Counted from the first letter of the stretch, positions 9,410 through 17,496 are shown. The stretch: 44,081 nt of DNA from Flavobacteriales bacterium (GCA_018883325.1 VEQH01000032.1:1-44081); one strand, 5' to 3'. Notes: generated by a model from the letters alone, not told the origin. Program-made: numbers and translations.

Positions 9410-9946
9410 TTACCTTCTCGCTTTTTTATACAACTGAATCGCAATCATCAAACCTATTGCAACACCAAAAAAACCAAGTGTTCCGTAAATCCAGTTTAAA
9501 CTGTTTTTTAAAACGACTAAAAACACAATCGCTACCAAAAATAAAGTGGCCAATTCGTTCCAAAGTCGCAATTGATTGGATTTCCATTTACACGTTCTTT
9601 TAAAGATGTCGAACATTATTTTTTGACAATAGAAATGATAAGCCAAAAGCAAAACAACAAAACTTAGTTTCAAGTGCATCCAAGGCATTTTGAGAAAAGC
9701 AGGATTTAGATACAACATCCAAATACCGAAAACAACAGACAAAACCATCGCTGGAGTGGTAATAATCCACCACAATTTTTTTTGCATCACCACGAATTGC
9801 TCAATTAAAATGGATTTTTTAGGTTCTTCCATATCTTTTGCCTCTTGGGCATAAATGAACAAGCGAACAATGTAAAACAAGCCTGCGAACCAACTCACCA
9901 CAAAAATGATGTGTAGCGCTTTAATAACATTAATATCTGTTTGCAT
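9410..9946 (-). CDS. hemJ: Protoporphyrinogen IX oxidase, HemJ family
   Basis: HemJ is a membrane enzyme that oxidises protoporphyrinogen IX to protoporphyrin IX in haem synthesis, in bacteria lacking HemG/HemY. The 178 residues hold four to five transmembrane segments. The conserved N-terminal helix with His12 (KALHIIFVVSWFAGLFYIVR), the central WMHLKLSFVVLLLAYH and the RLWNELATLF motif are typical of UPF0093/HemJ. A TAnnTTTG box ends 4 nt before the ATG, so the message may be leaderless. No other haem gene is nearby. Confidence 0.85.
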   Translation of the reverse strand: MQTDINVIKALHIIFVVSWFAGLFYIVRLFIYAQEAKDMEEPKKSILIEQFVVMQKKLWWIITTPAMVLSVVFGIWMLYLNPAFLKMPWMHLKLSFVVLLLAYHFYCQKIMFDIFKRTCKWKSNQLRLWNELATLFLVAIVFLVVLKNSLNWIYGTLGFFGVAIGLMIAIQLYKKARR

Positions 9947-9950
9947 GTGA

Positions 9951-9958
9951 CAAATTTA
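9951..9958 (-). promoter_or_regulatory. -7 box directly upstream of hemJ
   Basis: On the minus strand TAAATTTG is followed by TCAC and the ATG (9946). With the usual spacing of this promoter class, transcription would start at or next to the ATG. No good -33 element is seen. Confidence 0.45.
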
Positions 9959-10008
9959 TACTTTCTTTGCTTTTAAAAGTGGAACGAATTAAAATCATTG
10001 GCAATTGT

Positions 10009-10839
10009 ATGCTATCAAAATTGAATTTCAAAAACTTCATGCTTTTTATCTGTTGCATTTTTGCAATCACAGCAACTTGTGCGCAAGACAAACAGTTTTC
10101 TATCGAAGGAAGTTTTCAAGGTAAGAATTTATTTGTGCGCAATCCTCCTCAATCTGATGGTTTTGGGTTTTGTGTTTCAAAAGTTTTAGTGAATGGTGAA
10201 ATTCTCCCAGCTTCTATTCAGAATTCAAATTTTGAAATTGATTTTTCACTCTTTGAAATTAAAAAAGGAGAGAAGGTTTTTGTGGTGCTTTCTCATGCTG
10301 AGGGTTGTCATCCTGAATTTATAAACGCAGAAGTTTTATTGCCAAAAAGCACATTTGATTGTGTTGAAATTAAAGCAGAAAGCAATGGCGTGGTGAATTG
10401 GCAAACAAAGGGTGAAAATGGTTCTTTGGATTTTATTATTGAACAATATCGCTGGGGACGTTGGGTTGAGGCAGGACAAGTTAAAGGGAATGGTATGAAT
10501 CAACTTAACAAGTATACTTTTCAGCTTTCACCTCATTCTGGCTTGAATAAAGTGCGCGTTTCCCAAATTGACAATACAGGAGAAAAGCGAAGTTCTAAAG
10601 AAGTTTCATTTCAATCTTCGATTTCAAAAGTTAAAATGTTGCCCGTAAAAGTGACAGATTATTTATACTTCAAAGCAAACGGCAAAAGTATTAAGACGAA
10701 ATTTGAAGTATATGATGCTTTTGGTAATTTGTTAAAGCTAGGCTACAATGAAAAAGTAGATTGTCAAAATTTGGTGAATGGCGTTTATTTTGTAAACTTC
10801 GACAACACCACCGAAAAATTTATAAAAATCGACCAATGA
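10009..10839 (+). CDS. Secreted protein with T9SS type A sorting domain
   Basis: I choose the ATG at 10009 because it is followed directly by a signal peptide (KNFMLFICCIFAITATCAQ); a TTG at 9967 would only add a hydrophilic lead. The 276-residue product begins with a conserved block (FQGKNLFVRNPPQSDGFGF, then a VNGEI module), resembling an uncharacterised Bacteroidota family. An Ig-like middle part follows (VVNWQTKGENGSLDFIIEQY, HSGLNKVRVSQ). The last 70 residues form a T9SS sorting domain (FEVYDAFGNLLKLGY, LVNGVYFVNF). The stop codon overlaps the start of the next gene (ATGA), so the two are probably translated together. Function unknown. Confidence 0.8.
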   Translation: MLSKLNFKNFMLFICCIFAITATCAQDKQFSIEGSFQGKNLFVRNPPQSDGFGFCVSKVLVNGEILPASIQNSNFEIDFSLFEIKKGEKVFVVLSHAEGCHPEFINAEVLLPKSTFDCVEIKAESNGVVNWQTKGENGSLDFIIEQYRWGRWVEAGQVKGNGMNQLNKYTFQLSPHSGLNKVRVSQIDNTGEKRSSKEVSFQSSISKVKMLPVKVTDYLYFKANGKSIKTKFEVYDAFGNLLKLGYNEKVDCQNLVNGVYFVNFDNTTEKFIKIDQ

Positions 10840-11237
10840 TTAAAAAAATTGAACATTTAGGAATTGCTGTAAAAGATTTAAGTGTTGCTATTCCTTTGTA
10901 TGAAAAACTATTTCAAACGCCTTGTTACAAGACAGAATCTGTTGAATCAGAAGGGGTTAAAACTGCTTTTTTTCAGATTGGCGAATCCAAAATTGAACTT
11001 TTAGAAGCGAGTAATCCCGAATCACCAATTGCTAAATTTTTAGAAAAGCGAGGAGCGGGATTTCATCACGTAGCTTTTGAAGTTAGTGACATTGAGGAAG
11101 AAATAAAACGCTTATCAAACGAAGGTTTTCAATTGATTCACGCAACTCCAAAAGATGGTGCTGATAATAAAAGAATTGCGTTTTTACACCCAAAATCAAG
11201 CGATGGACTTTTGGTTGAATTGTGTATGGAACGTTAG
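10836..11237 (+). CDS. mce: Methylmalonyl-CoA epimerase
   Basis: This enzyme interconverts (2R)- and (2S)-methylmalonyl-CoA, linking propionyl-CoA use to the mutase and succinyl-CoA. The 133-residue protein is a VOC/glyoxalase fold of normal size. Likely metal and catalytic residues are His7 (KIEHLGIAV), Glu54, His78 (GAGFHHVAFEV) and Glu128 (LLVELC). The start at 10836 overlaps the stop of the preceding gene by ATGA; the frame is open 75 bp further up, but that lead is out of register with the family. No mutase gene is in the window. Confidence 0.93.
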   Translation: MIKKIEHLGIAVKDLSVAIPLYEKLFQTPCYKTESVESEGVKTAFFQIGESKIELLEASNPESPIAKFLEKRGAGFHHVAFEVSDIEEEIKRLSNEGFQLIHATPKDGADNKRIAFLHPKSSDGLLVELCMER

Positions 11238-11428
11238 AATTTTGAATTGTTAATGTTGAATTTTTAATTGGGATTTCTACTCGAAGAAAATCTAAATAAA
11301 TCTTAACTCGAAGGAAGGGTTTTTGATTTCTTGCACTGAGTTTACCGAAGTGTTGATGCTTGGTTTTTAGTTGGGATTTTAAACTTTTAAAAATTCATCA
11401 TTCATCATTAAACATTCAACATTAAAAA
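11238..11428. repeat. AT-rich spacer with low-complexity inverted words
   Basis: No gene is seen. The left end (aatgttgaatttttaattggga) and right end (attcatcattaaacattcaacattaaaaatt) are partly complementary, so convergent transcripts of mce and the DUF3078 gene could fold here. No clean stem with a T-run is present. Confidence 0.35.
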
Positions 11429-12325
11429 TTATTTAGAGTCCAATTTGTAAGAAATCCCTATTCCTAAAACAGATTTGAATTGTGTGCGCGGACCAAAACC
11501 TCCGTTTACATCCCGAATATTTATATCGTCGTCGTAGATTAAATTCCATTGCGCAGAAGCTGTAAATAGAGAATTCACCCTAAAAATCAACAATAATTCA
11601 GCGTTGATATCAATGTTTTGTGGATTTTTCAAGTAATTGCTAAATAATTCCAACTTCGATTTCATTTCAATGTTTTTAGCAAGTATTTGGTCGTATTTCA
11701 TCTTGAAATAAGCACCATATTCTTGACGGTAACGACTTCCTTTTTCCACACCGAACGCACCTGCGGCCGACAAAGAATCATCCATTACGAAAGTTGATTT
11801 TGCAGCAACAGGCGAGGCAAAAATGGAAAACTTATCACTTTTGATGTAGTCGATTCCAATAGCAAGATTCAAATATCCTGGAGCTAAAAAAGTGGAAACT
11901 TTCACTGAATCATTTGGATAATTGAAACCATCAGCCATTTGTGTTTTAAAGCCCGCATTTACAGAAGTGTAAAAATATTCTGAAAACTTCACTCCATAAG
12001 AACTCGACAAATCTAAACGATCGTCCGTTTTTTGAATCGTGTTTCCATTTTTCTTATCCAAATACATAATTCCACCGAGTGCAATACTTAAGTCATTCGA
12101 CCATTTCATGTTACGCTTTGTGTATAAGGCACTTGCCCCGATTGATGCAATCATTGAAATGTTATTTCGTCCTCCTGCATTCCAATTTACAAATGAATTT
12201 TGAGTTCCATTTAACGAGTAAAGCGATTTTAGCTTCCAGTATCGAACAGAATCTTGCTGTGCGTGCATAGAATTTTTTAATAAAAAGACTACTGATAATA
12301 AGGTAAATAACTTAATTTTGTGCAT
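11429..12325 (-). CDS. DUF3078 family outer-membrane protein
   Basis: The 298-residue protein has a signal peptide (LFTLLSVVFLLKNSMHAQ) followed by the DUF3078 pattern: YWKLKSLYSLNGTQNSFVNWNAGGRNNIS, alternating beta-strands (DLSSSYGVKFSEYFYTSVNAGFKTQ), and a closing strand SVLGIGISYKLDSK. The family is a predicted beta-barrel of Bacteroidota with unknown role. It is transcribed divergently from the DUF3089 gene. Its promoter box (12343-12350) lies 17 nt before the start codon. Confidence 0.85.
   Translation of the reverse strand: MHKIKLFTLLSVVFLLKNSMHAQQDSVRYWKLKSLYSLNGTQNSFVNWNAGGRNNISMIASIGASALYTKRNMKWSNDLSIALGGIMYLDKKNGNTIQKTDDRLDLSSSYGVKFSEYFYTSVNAGFKTQMADGFNYPNDSVKVSTFLAPGYLNLAIGIDYIKSDKFSIFASPVAAKSTFVMDDSLSAAGAFGVEKGSRYRQEYGAYFKMKYDQILAKNIEMKSKLELFSNYLKNPQNIDINAELLLIFRVNSLFTASAQWNLIYDDDINIRDVNGGFGPRTQFKSVLGIGISYKLDSK
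12313..12320 (+). promoter_or_regulatory. -7 box for the DUF3089 hydrolase gene
   Basis: TAATTTTG matches TAnnTTTG. It lies inside the first codons of the divergent DUF3078 gene and would give a leader of about 25 nt before the ATG at 12351. Confidence 0.45.
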
Positions 12326-12342
12326 CGTAAATTTTTAATCCA

Positions 12343-12350
12343 CAAAAGTA
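12343..12350 (-). promoter_or_regulatory. -7 box for the DUF3078 gene
   Basis: On the minus strand TACTTTTG (12350-12343) matches TAnnTTTG, 17 nt before the ATG at 12325. It abuts the start codon of the divergent gene, so the two promoters overlap face to face and could interfere. Confidence 0.5.
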
Positions 12351-13325
12351 ATGTTCTCTAAAATTGTCTTTTCAACACTTGTTTGGAATCTTTTAACACT
12401 TCATTGTTTCTCACAACAAACAAATTATGCTGAAAAGTCGAATTGGGCTGTGTTTCCGGGTAATTACACCAAGGAACTCAAAAGCTATTTGAAAGATTCA
12501 AGTTTGTTAACCAAAGTGGACGTTTTTTACGTTTACCCGACTGTGTTTTTAGATAAAGCAGACGAGCGATGGAACATTCCGTTGGAAGATGAAAATCAGC
12601 GTAAAAAAATTCTAGACAATGTCATTCGTTTTCAAGCATCAGCATGGGTAGAAGCAGGAAGTATGTATGTTCCGTATTACCGCCAAGCACATATTCGTTC
12701 GTATCGAAATTTAGAATCAGGTGGAAGAGAAGCACTGTTATTGGCCTATTCTGACGTAAAAGCAGCTTTTCAATATTATTTAGATAATCACAACAATGGC
12801 CGACCAATTATTTTAGCTGGACATAGTCAAGGTTCGACGCATTTGATGTTGTTGTTGAAAGAATTTTTCGATAATAAACCGCTTCAAAATCAGTTGGTTG
12901 CAGCATATTTACCAGGAATTGGGGTTAAGAAAAATGAATATCAAAGCTTGAAATTGCTAACAGATTCAACGCAAACGGGAGGATATGTTAGTTGGAATAC
13001 ATTTAAAAAGAAACTGAGCAAAGAAAAATACGAAAATTGGTACAAAGGTTCATCGGTGGTAAATCCTGTTACTTGGGATTTGTCGAAAACCGCCGAGCGT
13101 AAGCTTCACAAAGGATTTTTATTCAATAATAATTCCATTTATAGACAATCGTTTACAACGCACTTGATCGACGGAGCAATTTGGATTTCAACTCCTCATT
13201 TCCCCTACCGTAGTATGGCTTGGACAATGGACGATTACCACATTGGCGACGTAAATCTTTTTTGGGAAGATGTGCGTCATAACTCGAAGTTGAGAGCGAA
13301 TGAATTTATAAAATCAAAGAAATAA
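12351..13325 (+). CDS. DUF3089 alpha/beta-hydrolase
   Basis: The 324-residue protein has a short signal peptide (STLVWNLLTLHCFSQ) and the DUF3089 features: FYVYPTVFLD, ASAWVEAGSMYVPYYRQAH, and a nucleophile elbow GHSQGS with Ser159. The likely acid/base region includes the C-terminal HIGDVNLFWEDVRHN. It is a predicted secreted or periplasmic esterase-like hydrolase with unknown substrate. The last 47 codons begin inside a 90-bp block (13187-13276) repeated exactly at 16031-16120. The C-terminus may therefore have been exchanged during insertion of the block downstream. A bidirectional terminator follows the stop. Confidence 0.85.
   Translation: MFSKIVFSTLVWNLLTLHCFSQQTNYAEKSNWAVFPGNYTKELKSYLKDSSLLTKVDVFYVYPTVFLDKADERWNIPLEDENQRKKILDNVIRFQASAWVEAGSMYVPYYRQAHIRSYRNLESGGREALLLAYSDVKAAFQYYLDNHNNGRPIILAGHSQGSTHLMLLLKEFFDNKPLQNQLVAAYLPGIGVKKNEYQSLKLLTDSTQTGGYVSWNTFKKKLSKEKYENWYKGSSVVNPVTWDLSKTAERKLHKGFLFNNNSIYRQSFTTHLIDGAIWISTPHFPYRSMAWTMDDYHIGDVNLFWEDVRHNSKLRANEFIKSKK
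13187..13276 (+). repeat. Left direct repeat of the 2.8-kb insertion (3' end of DUF3089 gene)
   Basis: These 90 bp are identical to 16031-16120, in the same orientation. They encode STPHFPYRSMAWTMDD and on to WEDVR. After the repeat this copy continues RHNSKLRANEFIKSKK and stop. Confidence 0.9.
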
Positions 13326-13356
13326 AAAAGGAGCTCAATGATTGGAGCTCCTTTTG
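13326..13356. terminator. Bidirectional terminator between convergent genes
   Basis: AAAAGGAGCTC (13326-13336) and GAGCTCCTTTT (13345-13355) form a perfect 11-bp stem with an 8-nt loop. T-runs lie on both strands. It serves the DUF3089 gene on the plus strand and the barrel gene on the minus strand. Confidence 0.8.
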
Positions 13357-13374
13357 ATTTTGTGTAAAAAAATA

Positions 13375-14220
13375 CTAAAATTTATAAGAAAACCCTAGGT
13401 TTATTTTTAAAAAACTACTCATTACTGGATTAGGAACTGGATAATTAAATTCACTTCCAGAACTAATATTTGAAGGAGTTGTGCTACCATTGTAATAATT
13501 ATAAATACTATAACTGTGTCTGTAAAAAAAATAGACTCTAGGTTCATAGGTTAAACCAAAGTTTAAATATAAATTTTTCCATAGAGAAAACTTAGTATTT
13601 ATATTTAACTCTGAATGAAGGAATCCAGTATCAAAAAACTTTTCGTCAAACAAACCTAAAGAATTATAATAATTAGGAGTTCCATCATATTTTACCTCTA
13701 ATGTGTATTCATATTTAATGAAATCTCTTTCACTTGTTGTCAAGTCTACACTTTCAAAATAATCTCTCTCAATAGGAATTCGCCTAACAATATTGTACCC
13801 GAGTTCTAATATTACTTTTGAATCATAAAAATGAAATTGTTTTGCTACGCCTAAACTTAAACCCAATCGTTTGTAATTGATATCAATATTAGTTGTAAAA
13901 CCATGATAACCATATAGCGGTAGAGCGGCCTTATACATTGAATAATCTAAACCTCCTACCAAGAAAAGTTTAAACTTGTTATAAATTTGATACTTGTAAC
14001 TAAAGGCATTATTTTGACAGTAATAAAATCTTGCCTTTCTATAAAGTTCTTCATTTGAAACGGGTTGGTCATCGATAGTATTTGGATAATATAATCCAAT
14101 AGGTTTTAAAGATTGTAGTGGAAAACCAAAATCACCCCTGTATTGGAGTTCGTGGTTTTGTGCACGAACTACAAATGAAGTAGCTATAAATAAAATTTTA
14201 AAGAGTCTTTTCATGGACAT
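13375..14220 (-). CDS. Predicted outer-membrane beta-barrel protein
   Basis: The 281-residue protein has a signal peptide (KRLFKILFIATSFVVRAQ). Alternating aromatic and polar strands run through the rest (FKLFLVGGLDYSMYK, RLGLSLGVAKQFHFYDSKVILELGYN, NLYLNFGLTYEPRVYFFYRHS). It ends in the strand FLKINLGFSYKF with the C-terminal Phe expected for an outer-membrane barrel. I do not recognise a named family. It overlaps the stop of the upstream gene (ATGTCCATGA), and the second Met at 14214 gives an ATGA overlap, so the two are coupled. Both lie in the inserted block. Confidence 0.7.
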   Translation of the reverse strand: MSMKRLFKILFIATSFVVRAQNHELQYRGDFGFPLQSLKPIGLYYPNTIDDQPVSNEELYRKARFYYCQNNAFSYKYQIYNKFKLFLVGGLDYSMYKAALPLYGYHGFTTNIDINYKRLGLSLGVAKQFHFYDSKVILELGYNIVRRIPIERDYFESVDLTTSERDFIKYEYTLEVKYDGTPNYYNSLGLFDEKFFDTGFLHSELNINTKFSLWKNLYLNFGLTYEPRVYFFYRHSYSIYNYYNGSTTPSNISSGSEFNYPVPNPVMSSFLKINLGFSYKF

Positions 14221-15839
14221 GGATTTAAAATTAAATTTAAATGTAAATTATTATTTCCTTTTTTAAGAAAATGGCTAGATTTCAAATCACCATTTGTGAT
14301 TTTTGAACGTTTATGTATATTGTATTCTCTTACACTAACATCTTTATCATTTGATCTTTCTTTATCATCTTCAGCATGCTCTCTTAGAACACAATTGTTA
14401 TCTAAAAAATCACCTTCAACTTGAGTATAAATTCTCGCTCTTGATTTTTTGTAATTGCCATTATTTTGTCTTTCCCATGATTCCGTTTTAGAACCAATCC
14501 AAGATCCAGTAAAATTGGAGTTTGCCCAACACTCTGCAACTAATCTCCAATTTCCATTTCCACCCCAACCATAAACTTCTTTGTTTAATTCTGCACAAAC
14601 AATATTTGTGTTAAAAGTAATTCTATCTGATGGAGTGAATCCATCTAATATTTCAACGTGTTCTCCATAAACATCAAATTCAAGAATAGATGTTACATTA
14701 AAATTCCCCGCAGTTAGATACTCATGGACAATTGTATTTGTTGTATTCAAATTACCATTATAATTATTAATTACTTGTGTAGTTCCATCTCCCCAATTTA
14801 TAGTGATTTTTTGATTCGTCCCTAAAAAAGTTTCGTTAACATTACATCCAAATTTACAATCACCATTATCGTAATAAATATAAGATTTCCATAATTCGAA
14901 ACTCAAACCTCTTTTTCTGCTACAGTCTTCTACAAAATGAGTAAGCTTAGGTATAGTTTGAAAATTAACATATTGATTAGATGGTAATGAAGCAATTCCT
15001 TTAGGTTTATTTTTTTTCTTTTTTGTACTGCTTACATTATATTGTCCTTCATTTTTAAAAAACTCGGAATTAATACCAAAAACATCATAATCAATTGCAT
15101 TTTCTAATTGACTTATGCGTTTTGTTGCTTTGTATGCATCTTCATCTTCTGAATGAAAGCTAATTATTTCATCGATACTGTGATAGTAATAAATTGAATC
15201 TCCAACTCCTATGAATTTAAATTCATTGAATATAGATTTAATCACGTCATCATTAATGAAGTCTTCTTTATTCATATCCTCAATTTCTTTTTCAGTAAAC
15301 TCACCATTTTCGTAATCATACTTAGCATTAAAGTAGTTTTTGTATGAAATAAAAATAGGAAAAAGATTTTGAATTGAATCTAGTTTTAAAGATCTTACTT
15401 CAGAATCATCATCGTCCAAAAGATACTCATTGCTCACTAAATCAATAAAGACCCTTAAATGTGTTGTATCCGTAAAAAACAAAGTCCCATCAATACAAAT
15501 CGGCAATTCACTTCCAATCTTAGTCATTAAGTATGTATTTACACTTGAACCTAATTTTTGACCTAAAACAACTTCTTGAACATCGGGAATAATTAAAACT
15601 ACTCGATTATCTTTTCTATGTGTAGTATCAATTTTAAGTTCTTGATTCAATTTGATATTAGAAGAGTAGGTAGAACTTTTATAATAGTTATTAGTGCCAT
15701 CTTGTTGGATAATACAGTACTTAAATAAACCTAATTCAACAACCGACCTAACTGTTCCATCAATTTGATTTTGAACAAATCCAAATTTGGAAATTATTAG
15801 AAAAAGAAATAAAAATGTAATTTTCTTAAGATTTTACAT
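14211..15839 (-). CDS. Secreted PKD-like protein with a stop at codon 2
   Basis: The open part from Met at 15650 gives 479 residues, but the same frame is open up to 15833 and encodes a signal peptide (KKITFLFLFLIISKFGFVQ) before NQIDGTVRSVVELGLFKY. The ATG that would begin it (15839-15837) is followed at once by TAA (15836-15834). Either codon 2 has mutated to a stop, or a non-AUG start such as ATT is used. The protein has an acidic region at about 150-200 of the long form, a Lys-rich link, and a PKD-like domain (ITINWGDGTTQVI, HEYLTAGNFNVTS). A Trp/Gly-rich region and a charged C-terminus follow. No T9SS sorting domain is seen. It is coupled to the barrel gene downstream and may be its partner. 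I do not recognise a family. Confidence 0.65.
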
Positions 15840-16030
15840 AACTTAAATTTTTAAATGAATAGTTCTTTGATTTTCAGTGCGTAAACACCTTCTTTACATG
15901 CAGTTGCAACTTGCTTGTGTAAAATTGAAAAAAAAAAAATGAAAAACAAGTAATTATCCGCTGGGTTTTATTAACACTCTCAAGAATAAAAATGAAAAAG
16001 TTTGTTAAAAACTATGGTTTTTATTGAGAC
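15840..16030. other. AT-rich spacer inside the inserted block
   Basis: No gene, clear promoter or terminator is seen. An A12 run lies near 15930-15945. The sequence has stop codons in all frames. Confidence 0.4.
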
Positions 16031-16120
16031 TTCAACTCCTCATTTCCCCTACCGTAGTATGGCTTGGACAATGGACGATTACCACATTGGCGACGTAAAT
16101 CTTTTTTGGGAAGATGTGCG
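16031..16120 (+). repeat. Right direct repeat of the 2.8-kb insertion
   Basis: This is identical over 90 bp to 13187-13276. The sequence just before it (att gag act) no longer matches the gene, so this copy is a displaced or donor 3' end. Confidence 0.9.
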
Positions 16121-16172
16121 CCACAATGCAAAATTGCGAGCAAGAAAGTTTGTAAATGGGGAAGTAAAATAG
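16031..16172 (+). pseudogene. Orphan 3' end of a DUF3089 gene
   Basis: Forty-six codons reading STPHFPYRSMAWTMDD through WEDVRHNAKLRARKF to a TAG at 16170-16172. It is homologous to the end of the hydrolase at 12351, but its last 16 codons differ by many bases (RHNAKLRARKFVNGEVK against RHNSKLRANEFIKSKK). It has no start, promoter or upstream part. It is either the original 3' end displaced by an insertion or the remnant of a tandem paralogue. Confidence 0.8.
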
Positions 16173-16280
16173 TCCAATTTAATTCCCCAATATTTTTCTT
16201 TAATTTTCTTATTTTATTCAACTTACTCTTACTCAATAAGTAATTGATAAATAGATTTTTATTATTTTTTTGATTACTTT

Positions 16281-16327
16281 GATTTTGTGCCAAAATGATT
16301 AAAAATAGCTCATTTGGGCACAAAATC
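16281..16327. repeat. Long inverted repeat in the spacer before menA
   Basis: Left arm 16281-16298 (GATTTTGTGCCAAAATGA) and right arm 16310-16327 pair over 17 of 18 positions with an 11-nt loop. No T-run follows on the plus strand, so it is not a typical terminator. It could be a small mobile-element remnant or a regulatory stem. The rest of 16173-16450 is AT-rich and gene-free. Confidence 0.6.
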
Positions 16328-16438
16328 AGCTTTAAAAACTCCAGAAATTGAGAGTAAAATCAGTCAGAATCATATTAGAATTTGGAGCTTGATTTAGACA
16401 AAAACAACAAACAAGAAATTCAGCATTAAACAAAGTAG

Positions 16439-16446
16439 TATTTTTG
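16439..16446 (+). promoter_or_regulatory. -7 box directly upstream of menA
   Basis: TATTTTTG matches TAnnTTTG and is followed by CGCC and the ATG at 16451. Transcription is expected at or beside the ATG, so the mRNA may be leaderless. Confidence 0.45.
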
Positions 16447-16450
16447 CGCC

Positions 16451-17377
16451 ATGACAAAGTTTGAAGCTTGGCTAGAAGCAATGCGCTTGCGAACCTTACC
16501 GCTTTCCGTTTCTGGAATTATTGCTGGTTCGGGAATGGCTGCCGTACTGGAAAAATGGAATCCTGTGATTTTTGGTTTAGCAATACTCACAACGATTGGT
16601 TTTCAAGTGCTTTCCAATTTGGCAAATGACCTTGGCGACGGACAAAAAGGAACCGATAATAAAAACCGAGTTGGACCTAAAAGAGCCATTCAGTCGGGGA
16701 CAATTAGCGTGAACGAAATGAAAGTTGGAATTACAATCTGTACAATTATTTCCTTAGTTTCAGCAGCTTTATTAATTTACGTAAGTGCTCCAAATTTAAC
16801 TCAAGAATTACTTCTGTTTTACGGTGTTTTGGCCATTTTATGCGTCATAGCAGCAATCACTTATACAGTTGGAAAAAACGCTTATGGTTACAGAGGTTTG
16901 GGAGATGTGATGGTGTTTATTTTCTTTGGATTAGTAAGTGTTTTAGGTGTTTTTTCACTTTATGGCCTTACGTTCGAATGGTTGGTTTTATTCCCTGCTT
17001 TGACAATTGGATTTTGGAGTGTAGCTGTGTTGAATCTCAATAATTTACGTGATTTTGAAAATGATGCATTGTCAGGAAAATCCACGTTAGTCGTTAAAAT
17101 GGGATTTCAAAATGGAAAAAATTACCACGCCTTTTTGATTTTCAGTGGTGTTGCAAGTTGGGCTTTCACAGTCTTTATGTTTTCTTACCTGACTTACAAC
17201 TTTTTTATTCTTATTGCCTTAATTCCTGCAATTGGATTACTCTTTCATTTGCAACGTGTTTTTCAAATCAAAATACCTAAAAAATTAGATCCCGAATTGA
17301 AAAAAGTTGCGTTGCTAACATTCTTCGCTGCTATTCTTTTCGCGCTCAGCCTCAACCTCACTTTTTTAATCAATTGA
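16451..17377 (+). CDS. menA: 1,4-dihydroxy-2-naphthoate polyprenyltransferase
   Basis: MenA joins the polyprenyl chain to 1,4-dihydroxy-2-naphthoate to make demethylmenaquinone at the inner membrane. The 308 residues are full length with about eight transmembrane helices. The two prenyl-diphosphate binding motifs of the UbiA superfamily are clear: NDLGDGQKGTDN near 59-70 and NNLRDFENDALSGK near 197-210. The starting region EAWLEAMRLRTLPLSVSGII is typical of MenA. It points to menaquinone respiration. It stands alone here with no other men gene. Confidence 0.95.
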   Translation: MTKFEAWLEAMRLRTLPLSVSGIIAGSGMAAVLEKWNPVIFGLAILTTIGFQVLSNLANDLGDGQKGTDNKNRVGPKRAIQSGTISVNEMKVGITICTIISLVSAALLIYVSAPNLTQELLLFYGVLAILCVIAAITYTVGKNAYGYRGLGDVMVFIFFGLVSVLGVFSLYGLTFEWLVLFPALTIGFWSVAVLNLNNLRDFENDALSGKSTLVVKMGFQNGKNYHAFLIFSGVASWAFTVFMFSYLTYNFFILIALIPAIGLLFHLQRVFQIKIPKKLDPELKKVALLTFFAAILFALSLNLTFLIN

Positions 17378-17483
17378 TTTCAACGCTAAAGTTATTTATC
17401 GATTTATCCCTACTTTTTAAATAATTCTTTTGCGTTGTTAATATCATTATTCTTTTTTCTAGCGCTTAAAATCACAGCTTTTT

Positions 17484-17491
17484 TACCTTTG
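17484..17491 (+). promoter_or_regulatory. -7 box directly upstream of mreC
   Basis: TACCTTTG matches TAnnTTTG and lies 5 nt before the ATG at 17497, leaving room for almost no leader. It would drive the mreC-mreD-PBP2-rodA run independently of mreB. Confidence 0.5.
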
Positions 17492-17496
17492 CATTT

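Noticed and set aside
13375-15839. Toxin-immunity or contact-dependent pair
   Set aside because: Neither protein shows a toxin fold or an immunity-like neighbour. Signal peptides and a barrel argue for an outer-membrane pair instead.
16021-16323. 100-residue minus-strand open frame
   Set aside because: It is the antisense of the orphan DUF3089 3' end plus AT-rich spacer, and its composition is not protein-like.
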